Below, piece by piece: positions 50,008-58,407 of a DNA stretch of 64,000 bases. Under the pieces are notes generated by a model, which saw nothing but the letters and a program-made list of their open reading frames with translations, had not been told where the DNA came from and did not search any database. The stretch covers positions 1,792 through 65,791 of the forward strand of contig SVQH01000015.1 in NCBI GenBank assembly GCA_015065425.1. Reading direction: 5' to 3'. Source of the stretch: Oscillospiraceae bacterium. Lineage in GTDB: Bacteria > Bacillota > Clostridia > Oscillospirales > Acutalibacteraceae. The translations under genes and the position numbers were made by a program. Each line of letters opens with the position of its first letter. Positions within the stretch are counted from its first letter, which is position 1.

Positions 50008-50288
50008 TATATAGGAAATTACTTGCATCGTGAGTAATTTGCTTATATCAAGAAACACCGATTCCCCCAAGACCCGGGGCAGGGGTTGATAAATCATAAG
50101 ATTTTTTCTTACTGCCTGTTTATTTTACAAGTTCTCTTAAATAATCTTCAACATTAAGATAACAAGATAACTTTTTTCAGAAAAGCACAAATTATTCTTT
50201 TTCTGTTCTGTCAACAAAAACTTGCATTTAAGGCTGACAGAATAAATATTTATCCGCACAGCATTATTTGAAAAAAAAATATTATGCT

Positions 50289-50837
50289 TTAAGTCAATTC
50301 TTTCTGCATATAAATTTCATCCTGATAAGTGCCGTCTTTGAGTTTGTATGCTTTAGGTTTTACAGCCACGGCACAGAAACCGAATTTTTCATACAGGTGC
50401 TGAGCTCTTTTATTGTCACCGAAGCATTCAAGCTCTAAAAGCTCCGAGCCGTGATTTTTTGCGGCATTTATGAGTTCGGGCAGCATAAGAGAGCCAATGC
50501 CGAGATTCCAGTAGTCTTTTAATACTGCTATACCGATAACGGCACGGTGAGAAGTCTTAATCCCACCCGGAAAACGCACATCGCAGTTTCCCGCAATTTC
50601 ACCGTCAACAAAGCAGGTGATATTGAGCACACTTTCCGATTCACGGAAATTTCTTATCCAGTCTTCCTCTTGCTCAATCGTACTCGTCCGTTCCTCCGGA
50701 TAACGGGAAAGAAAATCCGTCTCCCCTGATGCCTGTTTTATAAAATTGAGCATTTTTTCGGCATCCGCAATCTCGGCTGTTTTAAGTATTGCTGCTTTTC
50801 CGTTTTTCAGTATTACTTCCTTTTCTTCAAATATCAT
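50289..50837 (-). CDS. GNAT-family N-acetyltransferase
   Basis: This 182-residue protein is a single GNAT domain: AVIGIAVLKDYWNLGIGSLM (motif A with the acetyl-CoA loop) and GDNKRAQHLYEKFGF (motif B). It resembles RimJ/RimL-like or small-molecule acetyltransferases. The acceptor is unknown. Single gene; a terminator of the neighbouring thiamine operon lies just upstream. Confidence 0.85.
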   Translation of the reverse strand: MIFEEKEVILKNGKAAILKTAEIADAEKMLNFIKQASGETDFLSRYPEERTSTIEQEEDWIRNFRESESVLNITCFVDGEIAGNCDVRFPGGIKTSHRAVIGIAVLKDYWNLGIGSLMLPELINAAKNHGSELLELECFGDNKRAQHLYEKFGFCAVAVKPKAYKLKDGTYQDEIYMQKELT

Positions 50838-50879
50838 TATAAAATCTCCCTTCTGAATTGTAATTTATCTTTAATTAAA

Positions 50880-50918
50880 AAAAACGGTATCGACGGGAAA
50901 ACCGAAGATACCGTTTTT
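50880..50918. terminator. Terminator of the thiamine-precursor uptake operon
   Basis: AAAAACGGTATC (50880-50891) and GATACCGTTTTT (50907-50918) form a 12-bp stem whose A/T ends give U-tracts on both strands. Confidence 0.85.
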
Positions 50919-51159
50919 ATATAATTCACTGATTTTTCATCGGCAAACAGACAAAACGGCATTTCGGTTTTTTATCACGATAACCACCATTGTCATATTG
51001 TCCGCCGCCTTTCAAATTTTTTTTCATTTTAGCAACCGGAACGATGTTTGTCAATAAAAACTGTCCGTAAACACGAAAGTGACCGAATTAAATTCAGATT
51101 TGCATTCATTGCAGACAAATTATCTGAAATTTCCGCGATTCTGCTTTTCGGCGAAAAAC
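50919..51159. other. Intergenic stretch past the thiamine operon
   Basis: AT-rich sequence between the operon's last stop codon and its terminator. No coding frame or stable hairpin besides the terminator was found. Confidence 0.4.
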
Positions 51160-51906
51160 TCAGCACTGAGCGTCAAGACAGCTTATTATCTCCCGTTTGT
51201 AATCAAGGAATTTTTCCGTAAGGCGGAAATCCTTGTTTCTCGGTTTCTTTTCGTCTATGACGATTTCTTTGGTAATAGAAGCAGGTTTTCCCGTCAGAAG
51301 GTATATTCTGTCCGATAAAAGAATGGCTTCATCGATATCATGAGTAATATAAAGAGTGGACAGTCTGATTTTATCCATAATATCAAGATACCACTCATGA
51401 ACAGAGGCCTTTGTCAGCATATCAAGTGCCGAAAAGGGCTCATCAAGAAGTGCTACTTTCTCGGAGAAAAGATATGTTCTTAAAAGTGCGGCACGCTGTT
51501 TCATACCGCCCGATATCTGAAAGGGATATTTATGCTCAGTCCCCTCAAGACCAAACTGTGAAAACAGTTCAGCTGCCTTTTTTCTTGCATCATTTTTTTT
51601 CTCACCTCTTATAACAAGGGGCAATGCGACATTGTCAAGAATATTTTTGTAAGGCAGAAGAAGATCCTTCTGAAGCATATAGCTTACTTTGCCCGGCACT
51701 CCCACAATGCTCTCACCGTTCAGCATAATTTCACCGCTGTCAGGAGTTGTAAGTCCTGCAACAGCATTAAACAGAGTGGTTTTTCCGCTTCCGCTCATGC
51801 CGAGAAGGGCGACAATTTCACCTTCGTTAAGCTTTAAGGAAACATCGGTTATTATCTTTTCATCTTCAAAGGATTTGGAAACTCCGTTTACTTCTAAAAT
51901 TGACAT
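51160..51906 (-). CDS. thiZ: ABC transporter ATPase for thiamine precursor (HMP) uptake
   Basis: This 248-residue NBD has Walker A LLGMSGSGKTTLFN, signature QISGGMKQRAA, Walker B KVALLDEPFSALD and YITHDIDEA, the nitrate/sulfonate/taurine importer type. It is last in a TPP-riboswitch operon with ThiY- and ThiX-type genes. The assignment to hydroxymethylpyrimidine (or a thiamine-derived pyrimidine) uptake rests on this context. Confidence 0.88.
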   Translation of the reverse strand: MSILEVNGVSKSFEDEKIITDVSLKLNEGEIVALLGMSGSGKTTLFNAVAGLTTPDSGEIMLNGESIVGVPGKVSYMLQKDLLLPYKNILDNVALPLVIRGEKKNDARKKAAELFSQFGLEGTEHKYPFQISGGMKQRAALLRTYLFSEKVALLDEPFSALDMLTKASVHEWYLDIMDKIRLSTLYITHDIDEAILLSDRIYLLTGKPASITKEIVIDEKKPRNKDFRLTEKFLDYKREIISCLDAQC

Positions 51907-51918
51907 TTTTCTCTCCTG

Positions 51919-52911
51919 TTATTTTTCGGGAAGATAATCATTTGTAAAACCGTGGTTCAGCGGAACATTGCCCTCAACAAGGCTTTCTTCGTTGACCCAT
52001 TCATAAAAAGCATTCCATCTTGCACTGTCTATATAACCCCACTGCTTTGCATCTGCAGTATATTTATCTGCAAGATATTTCTGACTTGCCGTCACAAGCT
52101 CTTTTTCAAGCTCGGGAGCAGCCTCACAAAGAATGTCAGCAGCCTCTTCGGGATTATTTATTGCATATTCATAACCCTTGCTGACGGCTCTCATAAATGC
52201 CTTTGCCGCCTCGGGTCTTTCTTCAAGAAATGAGTTTCCTGCAATTAATACGGGGGTATAATAGTCAAAAACAGGGTCAATGTCACTGAATGCAAAATAG
52301 TCTGTTTCCAGTCCTTCAAGCTCTGTCTTCACGCCTGCCCAACCGTAGAATATCCATATAGAATCAACGGATTTTGTCTTAAGTGCGGATACCTCGTCCG
52401 TTACTGTACTGGGGATAAGCTCAACTTCATCGAAATTGCCGCCGTCCGATTCAACTACCGACTTCAGAGTTGCAAGCTCAATGGCTCCGTTCCACGTAGC
52501 ATAGCTGTGTCCCGCCATACCGGAAGGCTTATCCATGCCTTCACCTGCTCTTGAAATAATACCCGAGGTGTTATGCTGAATTACTGCACCAATAGCTGTT
52601 ACAGGTAAAGGCTCGTCCCCCGTAAAGGCAGCGGCAAGAGAATCCTGGAAAGATATGCTGATATCTGCTTTTCCGGATGCTACAAGCACAACTGAACTGT
52701 CTTCAGGCGGCTGTGCTATTTCCACTTCAAGTCCTTCTTCTGCGAAATATCCGAGCTTCTCGGCAACATATATTCCTGTATGGTTTGTATTGGGTGTCCA
52801 GTCAAGGACAAATGTTATTTTTTCTGTCTGTGCAGGTGTCTTGTCGCCGCATGAAGCAAAAGACACACATATTACAATTATTGTTAAAGTGATACATAAA
52901 AACTTTTTCAT
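51919..52911 (-). CDS. thiY: Pyrimidine-binding lipoprotein, NMT1/THI5-like
   Basis: The ATG at 52911 follows AAAGGAG. A lipoprotein signal (FLCITLTIIVICVSFASC) precedes the NMT1/THI5-like domain: FVLDWTPNTNHTGIYVAEKL, LGYFAEEGLEVEIAQP, GKADISISFQ. This matches ThiY proteins that bind formyl-aminopyrimidine or HMP. The start overlaps the permease stop as ATGA. An in-frame ATG at 52932 is less likely. Confidence 0.9.
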   Translation of the reverse strand: MKKFLCITLTIIVICVSFASCGDKTPAQTEKITFVLDWTPNTNHTGIYVAEKLGYFAEEGLEVEIAQPPEDSSVVLVASGKADISISFQDSLAAAFTGDEPLPVTAIGAVIQHNTSGIISRAGEGMDKPSGMAGHSYATWNGAIELATLKSVVESDGGNFDEVELIPSTVTDEVSALKTKSVDSIWIFYGWAGVKTELEGLETDYFAFSDIDPVFDYYTPVLIAGNSFLEERPEAAKAFMRAVSKGYEYAINNPEEAADILCEAAPELEKELVTASQKYLADKYTADAKQWGYIDSARWNAFYEWVNEESLVEGNVPLNHGFTNDYLPEK

Positions 52912-53678
52912 TTTTTCCGACTCCTTTCCCATGGGGTAAATCTTTTATTTAAATAGTCAACAAGTTTCATGAGCAATAAGCTTATTACTGATATGAGTAT
53001 AATAACGGCAAACATCTTATCAAACGAATATGCTTTTTTTACCCGTGTCATATAGACGCCCAGTCCTGCAAATCCGCCGAGCCACTCGGATATAACGGCT
53101 CCCACAACTGCATAGGATGCAGAAATTCTCAGTCCTGAGAAAAACTGCGGTAAAGCCCCCGGAAGCTTGATATGTCGGAATATCTGAGAATTATCTGCTC
53201 CCATAGCCCGTAAGAGATTGACCGAATCCGTGTCTGCAGACTTAAAGCCTGTAAGCAGTCCCACTGTTATGGGGAAAAATGTCGTGACTGTTATAAGAAT
53301 GATTTTCGGCATCATTTCATAACCGAACCAGAGCACCAGCAAGGGAGCTATTGCAACGGTAGGAACAGTCTGTGTCAGGACTATCAGCGGATAAAAGGCT
53401 TTATAAACAGGTTCAAATCTGTCCATGACAACGGCTATAAAAAAGCCGATGATAATTCCGCAGGCAAGACCTGAGAATGCTTCTCCCAGAGTCACAAGGG
53501 AATGCTCTGCCAAAACGGGAAATTCCGATATGAGAGCAGATATCACATCTATGGGGGACGGAAGCATAAAACTGTCTACAAGACCCAGTGAACATACTGT
53601 CTGCCATATTATAACAAGCAATGCGACGGCAGAAAATGCCCACAGCTTATTTGTGATGCTTTGAAACTTTTTCTTCAA
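52908..53678 (-). CDS. thiX: ABC transporter permease for thiamine precursor
   Basis: About 256 residues with six TM helices and the permease EAA-type loop (NLLRAMGADNSQIFRHIKLP). A TTG at 53678 is preferred because GGGGAGG lies 9 nt upstream. An ATG at 53696 is also possible and overlaps the thiamine-binding gene further. It is flanked by ThiY and the MTH1187-type gene in a riboswitch operon. Confidence 0.88.
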   Translation of the reverse strand: MKKKFQSITNKLWAFSAVALLVIIWQTVCSLGLVDSFMLPSPIDVISALISEFPVLAEHSLVTLGEAFSGLACGIIIGFFIAVVMDRFEPVYKAFYPLIVLTQTVPTVAIAPLLVLWFGYEMMPKIILITVTTFFPITVGLLTGFKSADTDSVNLLRAMGADNSQIFRHIKLPGALPQFFSGLRISASYAVVGAVISEWLGGFAGLGVYMTRVKKAYSFDKMFAVIILISVISLLLMKLVDYLNKRFTPWERSRKK

Positions 53679-53943
53679 TGGTAAGTACCTCCCCATTCGG
53701 ACGGTAATTAATTTTTACATAGGTTGAAATTGCCTTTGCACCGGCTTTTGCTGCCACCTTCTGACAGTTTTTTACGACATCCATCAGTTCATCAAAGTCA
53801 CCTTCAACCGATGTTTCAAGAGGGCCTACAAAAAAACTAAGGCCCGTAGAAGCAATATAAGCTATCACTTCATCAACAATGCGGATAACCTCTCTGTCAT
53901 CAGTTGCCTTCGGAACTATCTGAATTCCTATACTTGCATTCAT
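53647..53943 (-). CDS. MTH1187/YkoF-type thiamine-binding protein
   Basis: This 98-residue single-domain protein (ASIGIQIVPKATDDREVIRI, PLETSVEGDFDELMDVVKNC) matches the MTH1187/UPF0045 family, related to YkoF, which binds thiamine or HMP in the cytoplasm. It is the first gene after the TPP riboswitch and overlaps thiX by 32 nt, so translation is coupled. Confidence 0.85.
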   Translation of the reverse strand: MNASIGIQIVPKATDDREVIRIVDEVIAYIASTGLSFFVGPLETSVEGDFDELMDVVKNCQKVAAKAGAKAISTYVKINYRPNGEVLTIEEKVSKHHK

Positions 53944-54101
53944 TGTGTTTTTCTTCCTTTCCGAAATTTGACAATCCCCTGTATACGCGGACTATTGAAA
54001 GAAAATCGCCCTGCAGCCGCGACCGTTTTTTAAGTGTATGCTGATAAATACTCAATAATTAAGAGCATACATAAAAATAACACATCATTATTTTTCGTAA
54101 A

Positions 54102-54138
54102 TAAAACGAAAAAGCACTCAGGAAGCCAACCCGAGTGC
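54102..54138 (-). terminator. Intrinsic terminator of the TPP riboswitch expression platform
   Basis: On the minus strand, GCACTCGGG pairs with CCTGAGTGC (54138-54130/54122-54114, one G-U), followed by TTTTTCGTTTT. It lies between the aptamer and the first gene, so it fits transcription termination when TPP is bound. Confidence 0.85.
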
Positions 54139-54164
54139 AGTCATTCTTTCAAAAATATTTTGAA

Positions 54165-54256
54165 AATATACTTCCTACGCTGGCATTATCCAGATCAGGT
54201 TCACGGGTTTAGAGTAAAACTCATTCTCAGCCGGCTCAATTACCAGCACCCCTTAA
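54165..54256 (-). ncRNA. TPP riboswitch (THI element)
   Basis: The minus-strand RNA contains GGGGTGC (from 54252), GCTGAGA, ACCCGTGAACCTGATCTGGA and TAATGCCAGCGTAGGAAG (to 54171), the complete THI-box consensus in order. It sits between a strong promoter and a terminator hairpin and should shut off thiamine-precursor uptake when thiamine pyrophosphate is plentiful. Confidence 0.96.
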
Positions 54257-54268
54257 ATTGTCAACTCC

Positions 54269-54297
54269 ATAATACAACCTTTATTAAATTTTGTCAA
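54269..54297 (-). promoter_or_regulatory. Sigma-A promoter of the riboswitch-controlled operon
   Basis: A perfect TTGACA (54297-54292), a 17-nt spacer and TATTAT (54274-54269) on the minus strand, just before the aptamer. Confidence 0.8.
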
Positions 54298-54458
54298 CAC
54301 AAATTTCTCTCCGCCATTAAAAGACAAATTTCCCACTGCCCCCACAAACACACAGGCCCTCACTCAACCCGTTTTTATCTCCCCGAAAAACAGACGGAAA
54401 CCGCAGTAAACAAAAAAAACTCCTCAAGGTGTGAGAGCTTTTTTTGTTGCACTTTCGT

Positions 54459-54674
54459 CTTTGGTGGTGAGTAAGTGTGCCTTTCATTTTTCGAACAGTT
54501 TAAGTGATATTCTGCCATGCGGCAGAGTGTTATTATTGCTTTCAGCAATAGTTTTATTAAAACCTGCGGTTTCAGTGTTATTTTATTCGCCACAAAACTT
54601 GCGAAGCAAATAACACTATGCGAAGCATAATAAAACTGCATAGCAATAAAACTCGCCGACAGGCGAATAAAACT
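54459..54674 (+). repeat. Hairpin-array repeat, left copy
   Basis: A ~216-nt element starting CTTTGGTGGTGAGTAAGTGT. It is made of small palindromes (TCTGCCatgcGGCAGA, ATTGCTttcAGCAAT, AAACCtgcGGTTT, ATGCgaaGCAT, TCGCCgacaGGCGA) separated by 8-nt linkers: GTGATATT/GTGTTATT in the first half, AATAACAC/AATAAAAC in the second. The inverted homologue lies at 55846-56063. Stems differ between copies with compensatory changes, which suggests selection for structure. Confidence 0.85.
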
Positions 54675-54780
54675 GCCAAGTGTCATTACGAACACTTGGC
54701 TAATCAACCGCCAATCTTTATATTTTCAATACGTTTTCAATATATTTTTTCATCAATTTTAATTTTTTTTCAAAAACCCC

Positions 54781-54809
54781 TTGATTTTTTCTGAAAATTA
54801 GTATATACT
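54781..54809 (+). promoter_or_regulatory. Promoter of the initiator tRNA gene
   Basis: TTGATT (54781-54786), a 17-nt spacer and TATACT (54804-54809), about 20 nt before the tRNA 5' end. Confidence 0.75.
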
Positions 54810-54828
54810 AATCAAGCAATAGAGATAT

Positions 54829-54904
<76 letters not shown>

Positions 54905-54936
54905 TATTGTAGCACCGAAAAAGATATCGGTGTAGA

Positions 54937-54971
54937 AAATCCCGAAATCTCAACGGTTTCGGGATTTTTTC
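54937..54971 (+). terminator. Terminator of the tRNA gene
   Basis: ATCCCGAAA (54939-54947) pairs with TTTCGGGAT (54957-54965), followed by T6. Confidence 0.9.
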
Positions 54972-55203
54972 TTACCTCTTTTTAAAGACGAATTCAAAAG
55001 ATATCATTCCCACCAAACGCCCTTTGGGGAGGACTTAAACTATATGCCAGAGCAATATTGGGTGGAAAAAGCGAGTATCATATGATATAATTAATTTGAT
55101 GAATAAGAATTTGGCGGACTATTGAACAAATTTGAACTTTCAGCGATACAATTACACATTTGTGTTTACATAGATATCCCGAATCGAAAGGAGATGTTCA
55201 TTT
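54972..55203. other. AT-rich leader region upstream of the GNAT gene
   Basis: No gene longer than the 22-codon ORF that follows. It contains a possible -10 (TATAAT near 55086) without a good -35 and a possible TTGAAC. Base composition is more AT-rich than the core genes. Confidence 0.35.
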
Positions 55204-55272
55204 ATGAATAGAAACTATAATCTGGTTACTATTGAAGCATTGAATTTGGAGGGAGACTATATTTTGCTGTAA
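55204..55272 (+). CDS. 22-codon ORF upstream of the acetyltransferase, possible leader peptide
   Basis: The ATG at 55204 is preceded by AAAGGAG at 8-11 nt spacing, a better site than many real genes. It reads MNRNYNLVTIEALNLEGDYI and two more residues, then TAA, 26 nt before the GNAT start. It may be a translated leader affecting the downstream gene or the start of a truncated gene. No homologue recognised. Confidence 0.4.
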   Translation: MNRNYNLVTIEALNLEGDYILL

Positions 55273-55298
55273 TCCCTCCACAACAAATAGGAGGAATT

Positions 55299-55748
55299 AT
55301 GTCTAATATTGAACTAACACGAATTGATGAGAATAACTTCATACAAGCATTTAACTTAAAATTGGACAAAGAACAAGAACAATTTGTTTCTAATCCAATT
55401 AGGAGTTTAGCACAAGCATATGTATATTATAATCAATGCACACCTTTTGGAATATTTGATAATGACACAATGGTTGGCTATGTGATGGTGATATATGATT
55501 ATGACCTTGCAGAGTATAATATTTGGCATATGGTGATTGATGTTGCTTATCAACATCAAGGATTTGGAGCTCTTGCTTTAAGAAAATGTTTGGATTATAT
55601 TGCATCCAAGCCGTTTGGCCCATCTAACAAAGTAGTATTAACTTGCAATAAAGAAAACCTCATTGCACTGCATTTGTATAATAAGTATGGGTTCAAAGAA
55701 ACTGGCAATTTAGATGAGGATGAAATAGAACTTGCTTTGTTTCTGTAA
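55299..55748 (+). CDS. GNAT-family N-acetyltransferase (spermidine-acetyltransferase-like)
   Basis: This 149-residue single GNAT domain has motif A around WHMVIDVAYQHQGFGALALR and motif B CNKENLIALHLYNKYGFKET. It resembles BltD/PaiA-type diamine or polyamine acetyltransferases. AGGAGG precedes the ATG. Codon use (many TTA, CAA, AAT) is more AT-rich than the flanking core genes. With the inverted repeat elements on both sides this suggests acquisition by transfer. Confidence 0.85.
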   Translation: MSNIELTRIDENNFIQAFNLKLDKEQEQFVSNPIRSLAQAYVYYNQCTPFGIFDNDTMVGYVMVIYDYDLAEYNIWHMVIDVAYQHQGFGALALRKCLDYIASKPFGPSNKVVLTCNKENLIALHLYNKYGFKETGNLDEDEIELALFL

Positions 55749-55845
55749 AGCTTAACCAATTCCAATTTATTGGCCAGTTTCAACCTTGATATCTTTTTCG
55801 GTGCTACGAGCCAGAAAAAAGGCATCGCAATAGCGGTGCTTTTTT

Positions 55846-56063
55846 CAGTTTTATTCGCCTTACGACGAGTTGTATTGCTATGCAGTTATATTACGCTTCG
55901 CGTAGTGTTATTGACCTTCGGTCAGTTATTTGCGAATAAAATATCGCTGAAACTGAAAGTTTCAATATCACTATTGCCGAAGACAATAATATCACTCTGC
56001 CGCATGGCAGAATATCACTTAAACTGTTAGAAAAATGAAAGGCACACTTACTCACCACCAAAG
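55846..56063 (-). repeat. Hairpin-array repeat, right copy (inverted)
   Basis: A ~218-nt element, reverse-complement homologue of 54459-54674. The outer ~75 nt are almost identical (only scattered changes), the interior ~70-75%. Linkers ATATCAC occur at 55965, 55989 and 56012 between palindromes such as ATTGCCgaagaCAAT and TCTGCCgcatGGCAGA. It lies between the GNAT gene and a terminator. Confidence 0.85.
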
Positions 56064-56080
56064 GTGAAGGGGTAAAAATG

Positions 56081-56116
56081 AGAGGTAACACGGTTTTATC
56101 CGTATTACCTCTTTTT
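56081..56116. terminator. Bidirectional terminator after the right repeat
   Basis: AGAGGTAA-ACGG pairs with CCGT-TTACCTCT (one bulge each side), followed by T5 on the plus strand and ATTTTTA on the minus strand. It ends the phosphoesterase gene at 56165. Confidence 0.75.
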
Positions 56117-56164
56117 CTGTCCTCTGCAACCTCTCACTTTTCGTTTGCGGGATTTGATTTTACT

Positions 56165-57154
56165 TTACGCGATATCTATTGTGTACACTGCGTTTGTGAA
56201 CCACTTGTTTGTGATGAAATTACGGGGTCTGAAGATTATATGGTCTTCGTAAACTTCCATCTGCATTCCTGTTCCGGACCAGGGATAGCCGAAGGAATTT
56301 ACTATTCCGTAAGTGGGAAGAGACACATAAGTTACGCCGTTTTCCTGTTCAACATTTGCCATGTCACAGAATTCTGCGGCAACTGTGCTCTTTATACCGC
56401 CGTGAATATGACCGCTGATATAGAAAACATTTTCGTATTTTTCCATAACGCTCTTGATATCGTTCTTATCAAGCTCTATTTCACCGTCGGGATAAACTAT
56501 TTCCTGTCCGTTCATTCCGTCAACGGGCCAGTGGCAGCAGACAAAAACGGGTTCACCGTTGGCTGAAGCAAGTTCGCTGTCAAGGAATGCCATCTGTTCG
56601 TCGGAAATATCCATTCCGTCCCAGTGACCGCCGTCAATTACTTCATCACCGAGTGCAATAAACTTATAGCCGTTTATTTCCGTACTGAAATAATTGTGCT
56701 CATAAGCAGTACCCATATATTCATTGTTATATCTGATGAAGTTTGCCATAGCCTCTTCGCGGGTAATATCCGTAACACCTCTGTCACCTACATGACCGAT
56801 GTCGTGATTACCTGCTATGGTAATAACGGGAGCAGGACTGTATTTTTCAATAAGCTCAAAATATTTTGCAAGTGAAGGTTCATCTGCAAAATTTGTGATA
56901 TCACCTGCAACAAGAATACCGTCGACGTCACATTTTGCATATTTAAGGTTATTGAAACCTGCAAGCATAAAAGCCTGACGGAAAAGTTCTTTTTCCTCAA
57001 TGTGAACATCGGAAATGAGCTCCATTGTAAGAAGACAGTCATCTTCCTTGTTATCAATAACGGGAAGCTCAAAGCCTGCATAGGGAATAACCGTAAGAAG
57101 TATCGCCATGATGAATGTGGTAAAATTGTTCATGATTGACATAAAAACAGCCAT
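56165..57154 (-). CDS. Exported metallophosphoesterase with complete active site
   Basis: A 329-residue protein with an N-terminal hydrophobic anchor/signal (FTTFIMAILLTVIPYAGF). All calcineurin-type motifs are intact: LISDVHIE, VAGDITNF, TIAGNHDIGH, VCCHWP, YISGHIHGG. This contrasts with the degenerate paralogue at 12192. The C-terminus lacks an extra domain. Substrate unknown; works outside the membrane. AGAGAGG precedes the ATG. Confidence 0.85.
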   Translation of the reverse strand: MAVFMSIMNNFTTFIMAILLTVIPYAGFELPVIDNKEDDCLLTMELISDVHIEEKELFRQAFMLAGFNNLKYAKCDVDGILVAGDITNFADEPSLAKYFELIEKYSPAPVITIAGNHDIGHVGDRGVTDITREEAMANFIRYNNEYMGTAYEHNYFSTEINGYKFIALGDEVIDGGHWDGMDISDEQMAFLDSELASANGEPVFVCCHWPVDGMNGQEIVYPDGEIELDKNDIKSVMEKYENVFYISGHIHGGIKSTVAAEFCDMANVEQENGVTYVSLPTYGIVNSFGYPWSGTGMQMEVYEDHIIFRPRNFITNKWFTNAVYTIDIA

Positions 57155-57242
57155 AAAAAACCTCTCTTTTCAAAAAATTTATTGAAATCTTTTTAATTTA
57201 ATCAGATGATAACACATACTGAACATCATGATATGATATCTG

Positions 57243-58208
57243 TCATACCCACCACATAGCTCCTGTGTCTTCTGTGATGAGACAATTTTTGAGAGTACCT
57301 ACTGCCTTGGAAAGTCCCTCATTCTGGCTCATAAGAGAGTCTTCGTGTTCGATAGACAGTGCATAATCGTAACCTACAAGACGGAGATTTGAAATAATAT
57401 CCTTCCAGTAAAGCTCGTCATTGCCGTAGCCGACAGAGCGGAATATCCATGAACGGTTAATTTCGTCGCTGTAAAGCTTAGTGTCAAGAACACCTGTTCT
57501 TGCAGTATTGTATTTATCAATTCTCGTATCCTTTGCATGAACATGGAAAATTGCATCACCGAGAGCACGGATTACACTGACAGGCTCCATTCCCTGCCAG
57601 ATAAGGTGGCTGGGGTCAAAGTTTGCACCGATTTCGGGACCTACAGCTTCTCTGAGACGAAGAAGTGTTTCGGTATTATATACACAGAAACCGGGATGCA
57701 TTTCAAGAGCAATTTTGTTTACACCGTGTTCTTTTGCAAATGCCACAAGGTCTTTCCAATAAGGAATGAGAACTTCATTCCACTGATATTCAAGTATATC
57801 AAGAAAATCATTGGGCCAGGGGCAGGTTACCCAGTTGGGATATTTTGCACCCTCATGATCACCCGGACAGCCTGAGAAGGTATTTATCTGATGTAGACCG
57901 AGCTTTTCTGCAAGTAAAATTGCATTTCTGATAACCTTATCGGCAGCAGCTGCTTCTTCCTTGTTGGGATGAACGGGGTTTGAATGACAGGAAAGTGCAG
58001 AAATTTCAACATTATATTTCTTGATAAGTGCACAGAATTCCTCAAATGCCTTTTCATCATTAAGTAGTATCTCAGGGTCTGCATGAGCATTTCCCGGATA
58101 TCCGCCGACACCGATTTCAACCATCTCGATGCCGAGAGACGTAAAATATTTAAGTGCCTCTTCAAGAGAGAGGTTACTTAAAAGTGTAGTAAAAACACCT
58201 AATTTCAT
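57243..58208 (-). CDS. Sugar phosphate isomerase/epimerase (TIM barrel)
   Basis: From the ATG at 58208 (GGAGGAAATATA upstream) it encodes 321 residues of the AP_endonuc_2/xylose-isomerase-like barrel: LGIEMVEIGVGGYPGN, ALSCHSNPVHP, KIALEMHPGFCVYN, GANFDPSHLIWQG, FHVHAKDTRID. The family isomerises or epimerises keto sugars or inosose derivatives. An upstream extension to 58298 runs through palindromic repeats and is rejected. It is part of a sugar cluster with two neighbours. Confidence 0.85.
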   Translation of the reverse strand: MKLGVFTTLLSNLSLEEALKYFTSLGIEMVEIGVGGYPGNAHADPEILLNDEKAFEEFCALIKKYNVEISALSCHSNPVHPNKEEAAAADKVIRNAILLAEKLGLHQINTFSGCPGDHEGAKYPNWVTCPWPNDFLDILEYQWNEVLIPYWKDLVAFAKEHGVNKIALEMHPGFCVYNTETLLRLREAVGPEIGANFDPSHLIWQGMEPVSVIRALGDAIFHVHAKDTRIDKYNTARTGVLDTKLYSDEINRSWIFRSVGYGNDELYWKDIISNLRLVGYDYALSIEHEDSLMSQNEGLSKAVGTLKNCLITEDTGAMWWV

Positions 58209-58227
58209 TATATTTCCTCCGAATTTA

Positions 58228-58385
58228 TATCGTAGGGGCGGGATCTCCCGCCCGTATAGAGCGAAACGGAACAAGACGCAAATCGTCTTGTGAAGCATTT
58301 GCCGACGGCAAATATATCACACCGTGAATTCACGGTATATCACTGCCGTCAGGCAATATCACTCTTTGCAAAGCAAAGATATCAC
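58228..58385 (+). repeat. Palindrome array with ATATCAC linkers
   Basis: GGGCGGGATCTCCCGCCC, CAAGACGcaaatCGTCTTG, ATTTGCCGacGGCAAAT, ACCGTGAATTCACGGT, TGCCgtcaGGCA and CTTTGCaaaGCAAAG follow one another. The last four are each followed by an exact ATATCAC (58314, 58337, 58356, 58379). It fills the gap between two genes of the sugar cluster and ends beside the stop codon at 58408. Confidence 0.8.
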
Positions 58386-58407
58386 TTATAAATTAACGGT
58401 TATGCAG

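Noticed and set aside
55005..55203. T-box or other riboswitch ahead of the GNAT gene
   Set aside because: GGGTGG near 55060 is not in a T-box context; no specifier or terminator/antiterminator structure could be built.
58209..58298. 30-residue N-terminal extension of the epimerase at 57243
   Set aside because: It would translate palindromic repeat DNA; GGAGG is placed for the ATG at 58208.
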